Of a stretch of 64,000 nt of DNA, positions 1-13,339 are shown one piece after another. Made by a program: the position numbers and the translations under genes. The DNA is from Stromatinia cepivora. Taxonomy: Eukaryota > Ascomycota > Leotiomycetes > Helotiales > Sclerotiniaceae. The stretch spans positions 496,001 to 560,000 of the forward strand of contig RCTD01000002.1 in the NCBI GenBank assembly GCA_014898415.1, given 5' to 3'. Each line of letters starts with the position of its first letter. Position 1 is the stretch's first letter. Under the pieces are notes generated by a model. That model was not told the DNA's origin. It searched no databases and saw only the letters and a program-made list of their open reading frames with translations.

Positions 1-2511
1 AACCTTGATTATTATATTTATATATAAATATTTATTAAAGAGGGATCGGTTTTATAGATTCCAATCCAAAATCGATTTTATACTAGATTTTTTTAGTCTT
101 AAAGTTATCAATCTTAAAATCATAATTCTATTTGAATCAATATTTTATTTGATAATCTTTTAATTGATAATAAAAACAAAATAATTTTAAAATTACAAAT
201 ATATAAATTCGGAGAAATAGTATTATTTATAATCCATTAATCATAGATTAAATAGAAAATAGTAATGATTTTGCTTCAATTCCAATAATGATTATATTAT
301 AAATTATTATAAATTGAAAATACTCTTTTATATTGTTCATTTTTTGTTGATCAGATCAGAATATAGAATGAAAGTTGTTTAAACAGAATAATCCTATTGA
401 ATTTGTTCTTTGAAATATAACGATTTCTATATAAGATCCAATATTAGGATCGTTCTCTTGATGATATTATTATATATATAATTGCCTTTATATATATATT
501 GATTGTTTTAGAATACAAAAGCCAGATGATTTTTGAAAGAAAGATGATTCCGAATAGTAATCGTATAATTGAAACTCAAACGGATTGATCTAAACCCTAA
601 ATATTTCAATTCTTATAATATAAATTTTCTTAGATATCTATTTAAGATTATAAATCCGCGAATCCTTTATAAATCGATCAAATGAATATATAAGATACAA
701 TAATCTTTGTAATAATTAGATTTCCTTTATAGAATATTCTGATTGATTATTCCAATATATATACTTCCTTTTGGAATATTGAAATTAATCGATTGAAGTA
801 GTTTCTCAATCACTTTTATATATATCGCAAAGAATATTAATAATATAACCAATAAGTTCATACTTTATATTTTTTATATCAATATATTCAATAAAATCGG
901 GATCTGTATTATTATTATAAATATTTTTTTGAACAACATCAATATTTTTATCTACAAAATATAATTACTTTTCAATGAAAGAATTGGCTTTTCTGGTTTT
1001 TTCAATAAAAGGATCGATTAATGTTTATATATTTTCATTATATATTTTATCTTTATTATTTGAAGGATTAAATGGATTGGATAATCCTAAATTGATTTCT
1101 TTATTTCTATTATTACTTTTTAGATCTTTGTTTGCCCCCAAAACCAATTTATTTGTAAATAATAGATTTGAAATATATTTGATAAATAAATCAAGGGTTT
1201 TTCGATTTATAAAAATAGGTAGATAAATAAAATTGTTATGATTATCCTTGTTTTGAATAATCGTTCTATTCATTTCAATATAATTTTGTATATCAAAGGC
1301 TTTAATGAATTGTTTAAGCTTTTTTATAATATGAATATTAATCATTCAATTAATAGAATTCATATAATAAATGAATTCCTTATTGAATATTATATTTCGA
1401 GTAATAATAACTTTATCGAATTTGAATATTTATATATAATAGATTAGTATATTTAGGATATAGTTTATTAAATATTTAATATATATTCAAGGATTGATTT
1501 TATATTATTTCCTATTAATTCCAGCTTTTCTGTTTTTATTCAAAGGGTAAATTCGGCATTTATATTTGTAGATTCTATTCCAATTGGGATAGAGATCATT
1601 AGATATTTTCTTTATAAATAAAGGGTTATCTTTGTAAAAATAATTACGAAATTATATATCGAATATCTCATTAAATGATTTGAAGGACCCGATCTTCAAA
1701 GGATCTATATTATATAAATAAATAGCAATTTGTATTATTTTTATCTACAATTTGTTCAATAAATTTATTATAAACTATATTTTTATTTATTTTGTAATTA
1801 TTTTTTGTTTTGTATATTTTAATCCTTTATTAGATTTATATATATAAAACAAGAATAATTCGAATTCGATGTTTTCTTGTTTGATCTATTTCTCAAATAA
1901 TATTATTCTTATAATTCCAATAATAAATATATCATTATCCTACCTAATCGCTACAATCGCTAGACTATATTTATAGTGAACCCAGATTACAAAGCTTTGA
2001 ATGATTGCAAATACTTTGTTGTATATTTTATAGTAAATTGAATATGAAAAGATTTTGCTATAATATATTTCTTTGATTAATAGAAATTATAATATATTAT
2101 TATACTTTTTATCGAAATCAAAAAGATTTTATTAGATTTTGTAAAAGAGCTAAGGTGATTAGCGATCATTTGAAATATAAGAAATGATTTGTTTTGTATA
2201 AATACAAATACAATCAGTGTAATTGAAATGAATGATATTTTTTATTTTGATATTTTGTATTATAAATATTAAATATTCAAAAACTTTCTTTTTTAAATAT
2301 CTGAAGTATTTATATTATATTTTATTTGTATCTTCTTTTGGAAAAAATGGATTGTAAGAATAAGAAAATAATTTATTTATTTTTCTATTCATTATTGAAT
2401 ATATTATAAAAGGATTATTTATAGGGATAGATAAAAGAATACTCGAATAAATAGAAAATGATTTGTATTTTAAGAATACAAAATTTTTAGTATAAATACA
2501 TTTAATAATTA
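1..2511 (-). pseudogene. Copy D pol segment: integrase to RT leader (RIP-degraded)
   Basis: Read on the minus strand this is colinear with copies A, B and C. The stretch at 1025-1345 matches the same segment in B (59234-59482) and C (33904-34248), with the shared start NRTIIQNKDN and the tail NKDKIYNENI. This is the region after the copia integrase, where fungal elements have a conserved block ending in a motif like the ITFNKEF seen here. Stops are nearly all TAA or TAG in place of glutamine codons. It encodes no functional protein. The family assignment comes from colinearity with copy B, where integrase, RT and RNase H motifs can be read. Confidence 0.75.
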
Positions 2512-2516
2512 TTATA

Positions 2517-2825
2517 TGTCACGGAAAGCCCCGCAATCCTCTGTATCTTATGAAGGATCAAAGCGTATGCTTTCTAATCGGAATGAAGGATCTATTAGCC
2601 CTTATCAATTCATCAATTGATAAAATGATCCTGATATATTAATAAACAAAGATCTAATCTAATTAAGGTGTATATCAGCTAGATAATCATTTATTTGTTC
2701 TATATATACAGTTTTTGATTTATATAATCAAGAACAAGTCATTCAATTCTTTTATTTTACCAATCATATATACTATTTATTCAACGATCCCTGAAAATGC
2801 TATGTAATCATACTATCCCATAATA
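2517..2825 (+). repeat. 5' LTR of copy A
   Basis: 309 bp. Starts TGTCACGGAAAG and ends in a mutated form of CCCGTGACA (here CCCATAATA). Preceded by TSD TTATA. The interior then begins ATTATGAACCTAATAGC; I could not assign a tRNA to this primer-binding site. Confidence 0.92.
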
Positions 2826-3029
2826 ATTATGAACCTAATAGCTTTTAAAATCTATACAATTTTCTATCCAATGATTATTAAATACTCAAGGAATCATTTT
2901 TAAAATATCATTTCTACCTTATTTATAATTCAATATTCATATCAATTCAATTATCTTTATTCAATATAATAAAGGATCAAAACAATCTTCTTCTTACAAT
3001 CCATACTCAATAATTGAAATGGTATTTAC

Positions 3030-4235
3030 ACTTGAAAAATAAATATTAAGTTCAAGGAATCTGGGATTTAATCAATCCAAAGAACAACCCGTTTATTTCT
3101 ATATCAACGATATTCATTCCAAATTCCGATTTGACAAATAAATCTATCTATATTTAGATCGATTGGTTTTTAATCAAACCATTTGTTTTATCTTCTATTA
3201 TCGATCTTTAAATCAAATATGATCAAAAGAAACAAATTCAATATCAAAAAGAATTCTTGGAATATTTTGTAATGATTTAATTCAGAAAAGATATTAATGA
3301 AAATATAAAAATAAAAGATTCTAACGATAATATATTGGAATCCATTTTTAATAGATTTATTATTTCATTTCCAATCATTTTCCAAAAAATCTCCTTCGAG
3401 TTTATCTTTCTTTAATTAAAGTATCAATATTGATAACAAGAATATATATAGAATTATAAAGCTTTCAAAGATATTTATGAGTGAATCGAATCGTTAATTA
3501 ATTAAGTACATTTTATAGAACTATTTATTCTTAATCAGGGTATTATAATTCTTTCATTTAAAACGATTATCAATATACTCAAAAAGAAGTTTGTACTTAT
3601 AATAACTATTATTAAACTTATAATACTACAAAAATATCGGTCTATTCTAATGCAAACCTTACTTGACAAAACCGATTCTGTCAAATAATACAGAAATTGA
3701 ACTATAATCTATATCAAAGCTCTTGTATATAAAATCATTAAGGTATAGAATAAAATCATTATCAATACTTTTCTATAAGCCATTAATACTAGAATGCTTC
3801 CAATCTAGACAAATATTATAATTATATAAATCAAAATGAACAATCAATTCGGATTATCCAATCTTTCATTTAAACAATTCGGAGATGTTTTTGAAGGATT
3901 AGTTTTTCAGGATTCTATTTTCCTAAAAGCTAAAGAAAAAGTATATTCTATATTTATCTTTTTTTAAAATAATAAAAGATTTAAAAAGAATAAAAAGAGT
4001 ATCAATTCTGGAAGTAATTAGGGGATTAAAAAGATTTAGGAATGTCCTTGCAAAATCGAATCTAAATGGAATAATGGAATTGATCATAATCATACTATAT
4101 ATAATTGCAAAGCTATAAAATTAACATTCATTGAAAGAATTAATTCACTATTCAAAAAAGTATTCAACGAAAACGAACTACAAATAATTAGGGATCGAAC
4201 AAGATTGTATTCATAAAAACAATTTCACTTTGATT
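3030..4235 (+). pseudogene. Copy A gag-like region (RIP-degraded)
   Basis: The segment between the leader and the protease. In copy B the corresponding frame (56336 onward) stays open over two stretches of about 70 codons, which shows the gag frame. Near its end (about 4030-4120) lies a Cys/His-containing stretch (EYPCKTESEWNN in copy B, followed by H and C) where a zinc knuckle would be expected, but it is too mutated to confirm. Stops are TAA or TAG at glutamine positions. Boundaries are approximate and the original start codon cannot be fixed. Confidence 0.6.
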
Positions 4236-4239
4236 AGAT

Positions 4240-7200
4240 CAAAAAGAAATGGATAAAAGATTCTATTGATCCTTCAGGACCTTTAATCAATACTACTATC
4301 TTGAATACTCGATATAATCAATCAGGAATATACTCTATAATAATAAAAATATATCATCTATTCAATAATATCTTGCTTAATAATTATAGTACTATATATA
4401 TCATAAACAATATATCTTTATTAAATGATCATTAATATCAACCATCTAATCTTAATGATTTTATAAAAACAAATACTTCCAGTTTCCAAATCCTAAAACG
4501 TAGGGTTCATATTATCAAAGGGATTATCAAAAAAGAAGATTACTCTAATAATAATCTGATCTTAAACAATATAATATTCATCCCTGATTTTCATATCAAT
4601 ATCATCTCGGAGATTCGATTGAAGAAAGCCGGCCTATAGTTTTCAGAATATAATTATACTTTTCATAAAGGAGATCATACAAATAATATAATAGTTATTT
4701 AATATATTCATATTGAAAATCTTATATTCTTAAAATACAAATTACTTTCTATTTATTCAAACACTTTTTTATCTATTTCTATAAATAATCCTTTTATAAT
4801 ATATCTAATAATAAACAAAAAAATAAACAAAGCATTCTATTATTTTTGCAATCCATCTTTTCTAAAAAAAAATACAAATGAAATATAATATAAACACTTT
4901 GGATATTTAAAAAAGGAAGCTTTTGAATATTTAATATTTACAATATAAAACATCAAAATAAAAGATATTATTTGTTTCAATTATATCGATTATATTTATA
5001 TTCATATAAAGCAAATCATTTTTTGTATTCCAAATAATCGTTAGCCATCTCGACCCTTCTACAAAATTCAATGGGATCTTTTTAATTTCGATAAGAAGTA
5101 TAACAATGTATTATAGCTCCTATTAATCAAAAAAATATATTGTAGCAAAATCTTTTCATATCCAATCTATTGCAAAATATATAATGAAATATTTATAATT
5201 ATTTAAAGTTTTATAGCCTGGATTCACTGTAAGTATGGCCTAGCAATTGTAATGATCAAGCAGGATAATAATATATCTATTATTGGAATTATAGAAGCAA
5301 CGTTATTTGAGAAATAGATCAAGTAAGAAGACATCGAATTCGAGCTATCCCTATCTTATATATATGAATCCAATAAAGGATCAGAATATATAAAACAAAA
5401 AATAATTATAAAACAAATAAAAATACAGATCATAATAGATTTACTGGATAAATTGTAAATGGAAATAATGTAAACTATTATTTATCTATATAATATAAAT
5501 CCTTTGAAGATCAAATCCTTTAAATCGTTTAATAAGGTATTCGATATATGATTTTGTAACTATCTTCGCAAAGATAATTCTTTATTTGTAAAGAAAATAT
5601 CTAACAATCTTTATCCCAATTGAAATAGAATCTATAGATATAAATACCAAATTTACTTTTTGAATAAAAACAGAAAAACTGGAATTAATAAAAAATGATA
5701 CAAAACCAATCCTCAAGTATATATTAAGTATTTAATAGATTATATTCCAAATACATTAATCTACCGTATATGGATATTCAAATTCGATAGAGTTATTATT
5801 ATTCGAAATATAACATTCAATAAGGAATTCATTTATTGTATAAATTCTATCAATTGAATGATCGATATTTATATTACAGAAGAATTTAAATAACTTGCTA
5901 GAATTTTTGACCTACAAAATCATATTGAATTGAATAGGACGATTATTTAAAACAAGAACAATCATAAGGATTTCATTTATTTATCTATTTTCATAGATTG
6001 AAAAACCCTTGATTTATTTATCAAATATATTTCAGATCTATTACCTACAAACGAGTTGATCTTGGGGATAGATATAGATCTAAAGGATAATAATGGAAAT
6101 AAAAAAATCAATTTAGAATTATCCAATCTATTTAATTTTTTAGATAATAAGGATAAAATATATAATGAAAATATACAAACATCAATCGATCCTTTTATTA
6201 AAGAAATTAAAAAAGCTGATTCTTTTATTAAAAAACAATTATATCTTGTAAATAAAGATATTAATGTTGTTTAAAGAAATACCTATAACAATAATACAAA
6301 TCCCAATCTCATCGAATATATTAATATAAAAAATATAAAATATAAGTTTATTAATTGTATTATCGAAATTCTTTACAGTATATACGAAAATGATTCAGAG
6401 ACCGCTTTAATCGATTAATTTCAATATTCCAAAAGGAAATATATATATTGGAATGATTAATTAGAATATTCTATAAAGGAAATCTAATTATTATAAAGAT
6501 TATTATGCCCTATATATTTATTTAATCAATTTATAGAAAACTTGTGGATTTATAATCTCGAATAGATATTTAAAAAAGTTTGTATTATAAGGATTGAAAT
6601 ACCCAGGGTTTAGATCAATCCATTTGAGTTTCAATTATACGATTATTATTCGGAGTTACCTTTCTTCCGGGAATTATCTGGCTTTCGCATTTCAGAGCAA
6701 TTAGTATGCATACAAAGGCAATTATGTATATAGCAATGCCATCAAGGGAGCAATTCTAATACTGGATTCTATATAGAAACTATTATATCTTAAAGGACAA
6801 ACTTAATAAAATTATCTTGTTTAAACAATTTTCATTCTACATTCTGATTTAATCAATAAAAAATAGACGATATAAAGGAGTGTTCTTAATTTATAACAGT
6901 TCACAATATAATCATCATTGGAATTGAAGCAAAACCACTATTACCTTCCATTTGGTCTACAATCAATGAATTACAAACAATACTACTTTCTCGAATTCAT
7001 ATATTTGCAATTCCAAAATTATCTTGTTTTTATTATCAATTAGAAGATTATCAAATAGGATATTGATTCAAACAGGATTGCGATTTTAAGATTAATAACC
7101 TTAAAGCTAGGAAAACCTAATATAAAATCGATTCTGGATCGGAACCTTCAAAACCGATCCCCCTTCAATAGATGTTTATATATAAATATAATAATCAAGA

Positions 7201-8560
7201 TTTAATCATTTATTACCGTTTATATTTAATAATATAAGAAGATCTCCAGATTAAAAGTATTATTAAGATTACTTACACCGTTATATTAGCAGGTCGATTA
7301 TTCTGAATTATAATAATAATCATCATTAAATATAATCTCGAAATAAAACAATACAATATAATCAATACCTTTATCAATACTCTATATAATCCTTCCAGTA
7401 TCTCAATTATATATTATCTATTTAATGGATACAAAATCCCAAACAAAAATATCATAATCAATTGAACTTTATATGGTCTACGAAATTCCCTAGCTATATA
7501 GTTTAGGGATTTCATTCGGACATTCAAGAAATTAAGATTAGTATAATATAAAGAGGAATTGTGTTTATATATTAATCCAGAATATATTATTATGATTCTT
7601 TTCTTTATAAACAACGTTCAGATTATTTATCATAAAAAAAACGAATCAATTGCCACAAAGATTATTAAAGGAATTAAAACTATATATAAACTATAAGATC
7701 TAAAAAATACTAAATAATTTTTGAATATATATATACTCCATAATTGATTTAAAAAAAAGTTATAATTAATTTATAATATATATATTAAAAAGATTACTAA
7801 GAAATTCAAAGTAACAAATAAGATAATAAATATATTGTTCTTGATAATAATATTTCGGAAAAATCAGGGTCAAGTTTTTGTATATATTATAAAAATGTAT
7901 TAAAAGAAAGTAGGCTTAATATTATATATTATAATTATTATAAAAACGGATATATTATTCGCTATTTTGCAATTGAATCATTATTTGATCAATCCATTAA
8001 GCGATTATATAAAAACTATTGATTATTATTTATAATATTTATGGAATATAAGGTATCTCGCAATCCAATATAATAATAATCAAATATCACAATTTCTTGT
8101 TTTCTCAGATATTTCTTTTACAAATGATCTAAATATTTGTTAATCATCTCAAAGGTACATTATATTCCTTTTCGATAGTTTAGTCGTATGGAAAACGTTC
8201 AAGTAAGATACCGTGATCACCTCGATTACCAAAACAGAGCTTTTCGGAGTCGAACGTATATCAAAAGAAATCATAACAATCTTATATTTTTTAAAAAAGA
8301 TCGATTTAATAATGAAAAAGTTTATAACGATTTTCTATAACAATCAGTAAGCGATTAGATTAGTGATTAATGAAAACAAATAGATCATTATAAAATTATA
8401 TTATATCGATATTCAAAATATATAGTTATATTAAGAATATTCAAAAAGAAACTTTTATATAATCTATCTACTGATTATTAATATAATTGCTGATAGGTTC
8501 ATTAAGAACCTTATAAAATAAAAGTTTGAATATTTCCGATCCTTTTTTAATCTATAAGAT
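4240..8560 (+). pseudogene. Copy A copia pol: protease, integrase, RT, RNase H (RIP-degraded)
   Basis: Domain order is that of Ty1/copia. The protease block (about 4340-4640) contains a mutated D-x-A/S-T-I-H-type active site (NYSTIYIINNISLL) and the downstream INIISEIRLKKAG. A GAG-preintegrase and integrase stretch follows to about 5850. RT (about 7190-7900) shows a degraded catalytic box at about 7609-7620, read here as FINN and in copy B as FVDN. The LGI-Y block and the K-WL motif follow. RNase H (about 8080-8530) includes matches to fungal copia motifs such as DNQ-TIRL. Dozens of in-frame TAA and TAG codons sit at glutamine positions, so no protein can be made. Identification rests on motif order read across copies A, B and C together. 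Confidence 0.82.
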
Positions 8561-8809
8561 ATGAACAATAGGATTATAAAGCTTGAATAACGATAATTTA
8601 AAGTTTGTATTTCTTCCCTTTGATATAGATAGAATGAATCCTATTTGATATCCCAGATTATTATACTTTTCTATAATGTACTCTAATTTGTATATTCCAT
8701 ATTCATCAAGAAACAAAGAATAATCAAAGCCGATCATTTCTCCACTCTTCACCTTCCTATCCTCGAAGAAAAATAAACTTCTTTCTAAATTCAATAACTT
8801 AAAGTTCAA
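8552..8809 (-). pseudogene. Antisense open frame, block 4, in copy A
   Basis: 85 codons, fully open, starting MNFKLLNLERSLFFFEDRK. The same frame is open over exactly the same span in copy B (61856-62113) and open and longer in copy C (31346-31714). It lies on the strand opposite to pol, just beyond RNase H. It is rich in Lys, Tyr and Phe. I recognise no family. It may be the last exon of a larger antisense gene, because the neighbouring blocks lie in other frames, or it may be chance; survival in three RIP-mutated copies argues for a real frame. Confidence 0.4.
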
Positions 8810-9131
8810 ATAAAAGAGCTTCTGGATTATCTATAACAATCAAGGAATAAAAAATAATTAAAATAATCGAAACTATTAATATCATCGGTATTATAGGAAT
8901 CAAGGGATTATCCCTTCTTTCCTTTTTCTTTAGATATACCACCTATTCTTTCCTTCTTTTCTTCTTCACCATTCTTTTTTTTTCATTTTTATTATTATTT
9001 TCCGAAATCATAATATACTTCTTCTATTCAATCTTTCAAGGATTCCGATAAATAATATAATAAAGAGAAAAAGAACAATAATATAAAAACAAAAGAATAA
9101 CTTTTTTTTTCTTTTCGATCTCCAATATCAT
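8760..9131 (-). pseudogene. Antisense frame, block 3, in copy A (basic stretch plus hydrophobic segment)
   Basis: Frame starting MILEIEKKKK. It reads a highly basic stretch (KKKRRKE) followed by a hydrophobic, membrane-like segment (IIPMILIVSIILIIFYSLIV) and then DNPEALLFEL. The equivalent frames in B (about 62064-62435) and C (31024 to about 31390) have the same basic-then-hydrophobic layout. Stops inside are mainly TAA or TAG. Overlaps block 2 at one end and block 4 at the other in different frames, which would fit introns or a frame uncertainty. Confidence 0.35.
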
Positions 9132-9228
9132 TTTCATTGCAATTCTGTATCCCTGTTTGGATTATATAATCAATGATCAATATATTATAAAAATAAAGGA
9201 TAAATAAAGAACTTACTTTCGAATTTTA

Positions 9229-9609
9229 TTAATAAACGGCAATATAATAATTTGCTAAAGAATAAAGGAAAATCGATAAAGGAGTATACAGATAAATATT
9301 ATAATTCCAATATTGATGATTATTCGATTTGAAAAAATCAATAAAATATTCGCTATAAAAATTATATCTCCCAATAATCAACGATTTTATATATCGAATA
9401 TATAAATAATCATTCCTTTCCCCACAACTCCCTTTATCTCTTGTTTTAACTGAAAAGCCAATAACTTTCAACGATCTTTTTTCTTTCTCTTTTTCATTTA
9501 ATTTATCATCCAAAAAACCTGATATTAAAGGATCAAATGGATTGTTGTTATCAAATAAAGAAATATTCCCTTTTTTCTCTTTTTCATCGAATAATCTTTG
9601 TTTTAACAA
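9229..9609 (-). pseudogene. Antisense open frame, block 2, in copy A
   Basis: 126 codons, the longest open frame in the 3' region, starting MLKQRLFDEKEKKG. It holds a charged N-terminal half and a hydrophobic C-terminal part (YTPLSIFLYSLANYYIAVY). In the same frame, beyond one TAG, the reading continues to about 9028 with a second hydrophobic stretch. Copy C keeps it open at 30633-31010, and copy B keeps the downstream part open at 62332-62583. No recognised family. The sense strand over the same bases reads poorer, with more stops. Confidence 0.45.
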
Positions 9610-9863
9610 TTACAAATACAGAATTAGTAAAACCTTTTAATTATATAATAAAATTCAAAAATGAAACTTATCTTCAAATTACTATTTGAATCTATAATTG
9701 GTAATTGATTATAATAAGTAATAGTTCCTTTAATAAAGGAAAGCGATTTCTGAAATAAATGATGATGTATTATTCTAAAAGCAGATTTAGTTAAATTATA
9801 TTTTTAGAAATCGATATCTTGATTTATTATTTGTATTGGATTTATTAATTCTTTTTATTCGAT

Positions 9864-10076
9864 TTATTGATTCCTCAAAGGAATATTGGGATCTTCTTTT
9901 GTATTTGATTCTTTCAAAACTTTCTTTTCAATTATCGTTTGCCTAATACAACTAAAATTCGTTTGTTTAGCCTTTTTAAACCCCAAAATCTTAGATATAA
10001 TAATAATCAATAAAAGTTTGATTAAAACAAAAACAAAAATATAAAAAGGGGATCTATATATCTTTAAAAAATTCAT
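9864..10076 (-). pseudogene. Antisense open frame, block 1, in copy A (N-terminal membrane segment)
   Basis: 70 codons. Starts MNFLKIYRSP, followed by a hydrophobic run (FYIFVFVLIKLLLIIIISKI), then a basic tail. The same start, length and hydrophobic run are in C (30078-30290) and B (63171-63380). This looks like the start of an antisense gene whose first element is a signal anchor or transmembrane helix. It begins about 370 bp inside the 3' LTR end of the interior, so transcription could start from an antisense promoter in or near the 3' LTR. That last point is inference. Confidence 0.45.
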
Positions 10077-10433
10077 TTATTTTATTTCATTATTGTGATC
10101 AATATATTGTAGTTTAGCAATTATATGCATTCTCAATTGCTACACTGCAGAATCGATTAATCATCTGTATTCTCCCGATAGAAAACTTTCTTTTTATTAT
10201 TCAAAATCTTGATTTTGAAGAATATCACAAATAGCAAGCCGAAGACCAAAAGAAATTTATGATTTATATATATTCAAATTCTTCTTTATTCTAAGAATAC
10301 CAGAATCATTTCAGGTTTATATATTATATTAATCTTTAATTGATATTTGTTTATGATCGCCTTATATATTCATTTACGAATTATATGAATTGTTATTTTT
10401 TATATCTTTCTATTTATTTCAGATCGCCTTCCG

Positions 10434-10445
10434 ATTTGGGGGGTA
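10434..10445 (+). other. Polypurine tract of copy A
   Basis: TTTGGGGGGTA directly before the 3' LTR. The same run precedes the 3' LTR of copy B (about 63738-63749), and its complement follows the 3' LTR of copy C (29709-29716). Confidence 0.7.
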
Positions 10446-10754
10446 TATCACGGAAAGCCCTGTAATCCCTTGTATCTTATAAAGGATCAAAGTATATACT
10501 TTTCAATCGGAATGAAGGATTTATTAATCCTTACTAATCCATCAATTAATAAGATGATCCTGATATACTAATAAACAAAGATCTAATCTAATTAAGGTAT
10601 ATATTAGTTAGATAATTATTCATTTGTTCTATATATACAGCTCTTGATTCATATAATCAAAAACAAGTCATTCAATTCTTTTACTCTACCAATCATGTGT
10701 ACCACCTATTCAACGATCCCTGAAAGTGCTGTATAATCATACTATCCCGTGATA
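10446..10754 (+). repeat. 3' LTR of copy A
   Basis: 309 bp, starts TATCACGGAAAG (the G of TG is mutated), ends CCCGTGATA, and is followed by TSD TTATA at 10755-10759. Differences from the 5' LTR are transitions. Confidence 0.92.
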
Positions 10755-10759
10755 TTATA

Positions 10760-11227
10760 TTATTTATATAATTTCCTTTATAAAGAGTATAATTATATTT
10801 TAAGAACTATAGGCCAGCTTTCTTCAATCAAATCTCCGAAACGATATTGATATGAAAACTAAAGATGAATATTATATTATTCAAGATTAGATTATTATTA
10901 GGGTAACCTTTTCTTTTAATGATCCCTTTAATAATACAAATCCTGTATTCTAGGATTTGGAAACTGGAAGTGTCTGTTTTTATAAGGCCATTAGGATCGG
11001 ATGATTGATATCGATGATTATTTAATAAAGATATATCATTTATAATATATATAGTATTACAATTATTAAGCAAAATATTATTGAATAAATGATATATTTT
11101 CATTGTTATAAAATATACTTTTGATTAATTATATCGAATATTCAAAATAGTAATATTAATTGAAGATCCTAAAGGATTAATAGAACTTTTCATCTATTTC
11201 CTTTTGATTCAAATAGAATGAAATTGC
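10760..11227 (-). pseudogene. Copy D protease segment between insertions A and E
   Basis: Minus strand. The open stretch 10828-11103 reads the copia protease block, with LLNNCNTIYIINDISLLNNH and SSFQILEYR, matching copies A and B. The base TSD copies of A (10755-10759) and E (11223-11227) bound the segment. Confidence 0.7.
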
Positions 11228-11509
11228 TGTCACGAATCGTGAACCACAGGAGGCTAACCACGTGATACCTCTTATCTCCTATATCAATTTATGAGCTGAT
11301 CATCTGTACATATACGTTATGATTCATATGATTTAATATAATAAAATGGTAACCCTAATAACGTTTATACACAACCCTACAGTCTACAAATGGATATTTG
11401 TGTATATATATCTAATCGCTCCTTATAAGCCATAATTCTTCAATTGTAGATTCTAAAGAACATAATTGACTCTGTTTATTCAGCTTTATTACAGCTTTTG
11501 TACATCACA
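11228..11509 (+). repeat. 5' LTR of gypsy E
   Basis: 282 bp. Starts TGTCACGAATCGTGAACC and ends ACATCACA (TGCGTCACA in the less mutated copies). The start contains a short palindrome, CACGAATCGTG. Confidence 0.92.
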
Positions 11510-12059
11510 TTATCTACAACTCATTTACAAGCGTCCGGCCATTTGATGGCCTCCCAAATAATACCTCACTTTAATAATACCTTCTTAGGTGAACTTTTAC
11601 AAATGTTACACCCAGAAGAAGAAGATCTATTTCGATCTAATCGACGAAGATATAAACACCTTTAGAAGTGTATCATCACTTTCACAATGCAATGAATTCC
11701 TCCTCCTGTATACTCTAAATCTTCGAAAGTATATTCTAAGGAACTCTCTTTTTCTCCTTAATTATTTCAATAACCCTTCGAAGAAAATATAAATATAGGA
11801 TTGGATAATGTTATTATTGGAAGAAAGAAGATTGGTAAAGAGAAGATTCCAGTGTATAAAACCGATGTTCCTAGTGATTCAATTGTTCCTTCCGAATTAT
11901 CATTATAATTACAAGATCTTTATATAATGGTTATAAATTTGAAAGAGGAGAATCGATAATTGAAAGTTATGGTGACAATAAACTTTGTAACAATATAATC
12001 TTCTTTTGAATCCTAAGTAATACTTATATAGGTATTCAGGTCAACAACAATACCTGGGA

Positions 12060-13233
12060 CTCCCTTTATTCCTTCAATCGAAATTCAAGGATCTTCATTC
12101 AAGCAAATTCGAAGATCCTGAAATCAGAGAAAGAAAACTTTGATCAGACGATCTGATCATTAAGGGCCCTCCAAGGATTCTCTTTTTCTTTTAGGAAATG
12201 ATGATCTATTTAATAATCAGGGGTCCTTTTATTCAAAAAATCGATCTAATTAGTTAAAATCGTATTCTTGTGTTAGTTATAATTTGCAACAAGATGTTTA
12301 TGTATCAAAATCTACAAATCTTATTATTAAACTTAGTGATAGTATTGAATCTAAAGTTAGTTTGTGGTAATTGTTGATTATAGAACGATTCGAATTATAT
12401 ACTATATTATTTAAGAGTGAAATGCAATATTGTGTATATATAATCGATCAAACCGAATCGGAAGTATAAGTATATTGTCATGCTCTTTATATATGAATGT
12501 CCCGATTCACGGTATTCGAATTGGTTGAACAATTTGCAGTGATCTATCGGAATCCGGCCGAAGTCGATGATATTCGTTTTCAATATGAGATGTAGATTAT
12601 ATTTAATACGATTCGATATAGCAACTTCTTAGAATGATATAGGAAGTTCAGATTATTTGTTATCCAAATGGAGATTATTAACGATAAAATCCTATTCAAG
12701 AATCTCGAACAGAAGATTTCCGATTTTCTCTTGCAAATGGTAGCAATACCCATTAAGGATTATAAGATTATGGAAGAACTCGTGAATATACTCATTAAAA
12801 TAGATCAAAATAAAGTTTCATTATAAAAACGAAATCGATATCGTGTTGGTTGAGAAGCCCCTATAATTACTTGCAAATCAACAATTACTATAAACTCTTT
12901 GCAACCCTTTCGAAACTCTAATAACTCCAATTTTGGAACCTTTATATTCCCGAAATCATTTCCACTCTGGAATACCCCTTTCGGATATACCGGTTTCGCT
13001 ACATCCAATAATTATTCGAACTTCAAATGCTCATTACCCTTTCCTTTTTTTGAAGCAATACATATATCGATACCTTGTATCAATAACCTTAATGAAATCG
13101 AGATAATACAAGAAGAAACAGAAGAATTCGAAGAATATCGGAATACCGAAGAAGATTTCAATCCAAAAGCTACAATTGAAGTTATACAGAATGTCTGTTT
13201 AAAAGAAGAAAAGCATTTAAAACCAAACACTTA
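12060..13233 (+). pseudogene. Gypsy E gag (RIP-degraded)
   Basis: From about 12540 a retrotransposon-type capsid frame can be read, with motifs such as LEQKISDFLLQMVAIPIKDY and a run ending IKIDQNKV that fit fungal gypsy gag. The 3' part, 12899-13234, is open for 111 codons and ends in an acidic tail (EETEEFEEYRNTEEDF) just before the protease. No clear zinc knuckle is left. Upstream, 11510-12060 is leader sequence in which I see no convincing gene; a short open stretch at 11589-11792 is unsupported. Confidence 0.6.
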
Positions 13234-13339
13234 AATTCTGTTTCTATCTTAAACATTATATAGGATATGAGATTTCTTGATTTAATCAAACTTATAAAAG
13301 AAGAAATACTTATTCTTTCTTGCAACCTTTCAAAAAATG

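Larger units (their letters stand above)
2517..10754 (+). mobile_element. Full-length copia-type LTR retrotransposon copy A (8238 bp)
   Basis: Two 309-bp LTRs flank a 7620-bp interior. The 5-bp target duplication TTATA is at 2512-2516 and 10755-10759. Order on the plus strand: LTR, gag-like region, protease, integrase, RT, RNase H, about 1.9 kb with antisense open frames, polypurine tract, LTR. LTR start-to-start distance is 7929 bp, exactly as in copy B. The two LTRs differ by transitions and no indels, as expected from RIP. All sense frames carry many stops, so the copy is dead. It lies inside copy D. Confidence 0.93.
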
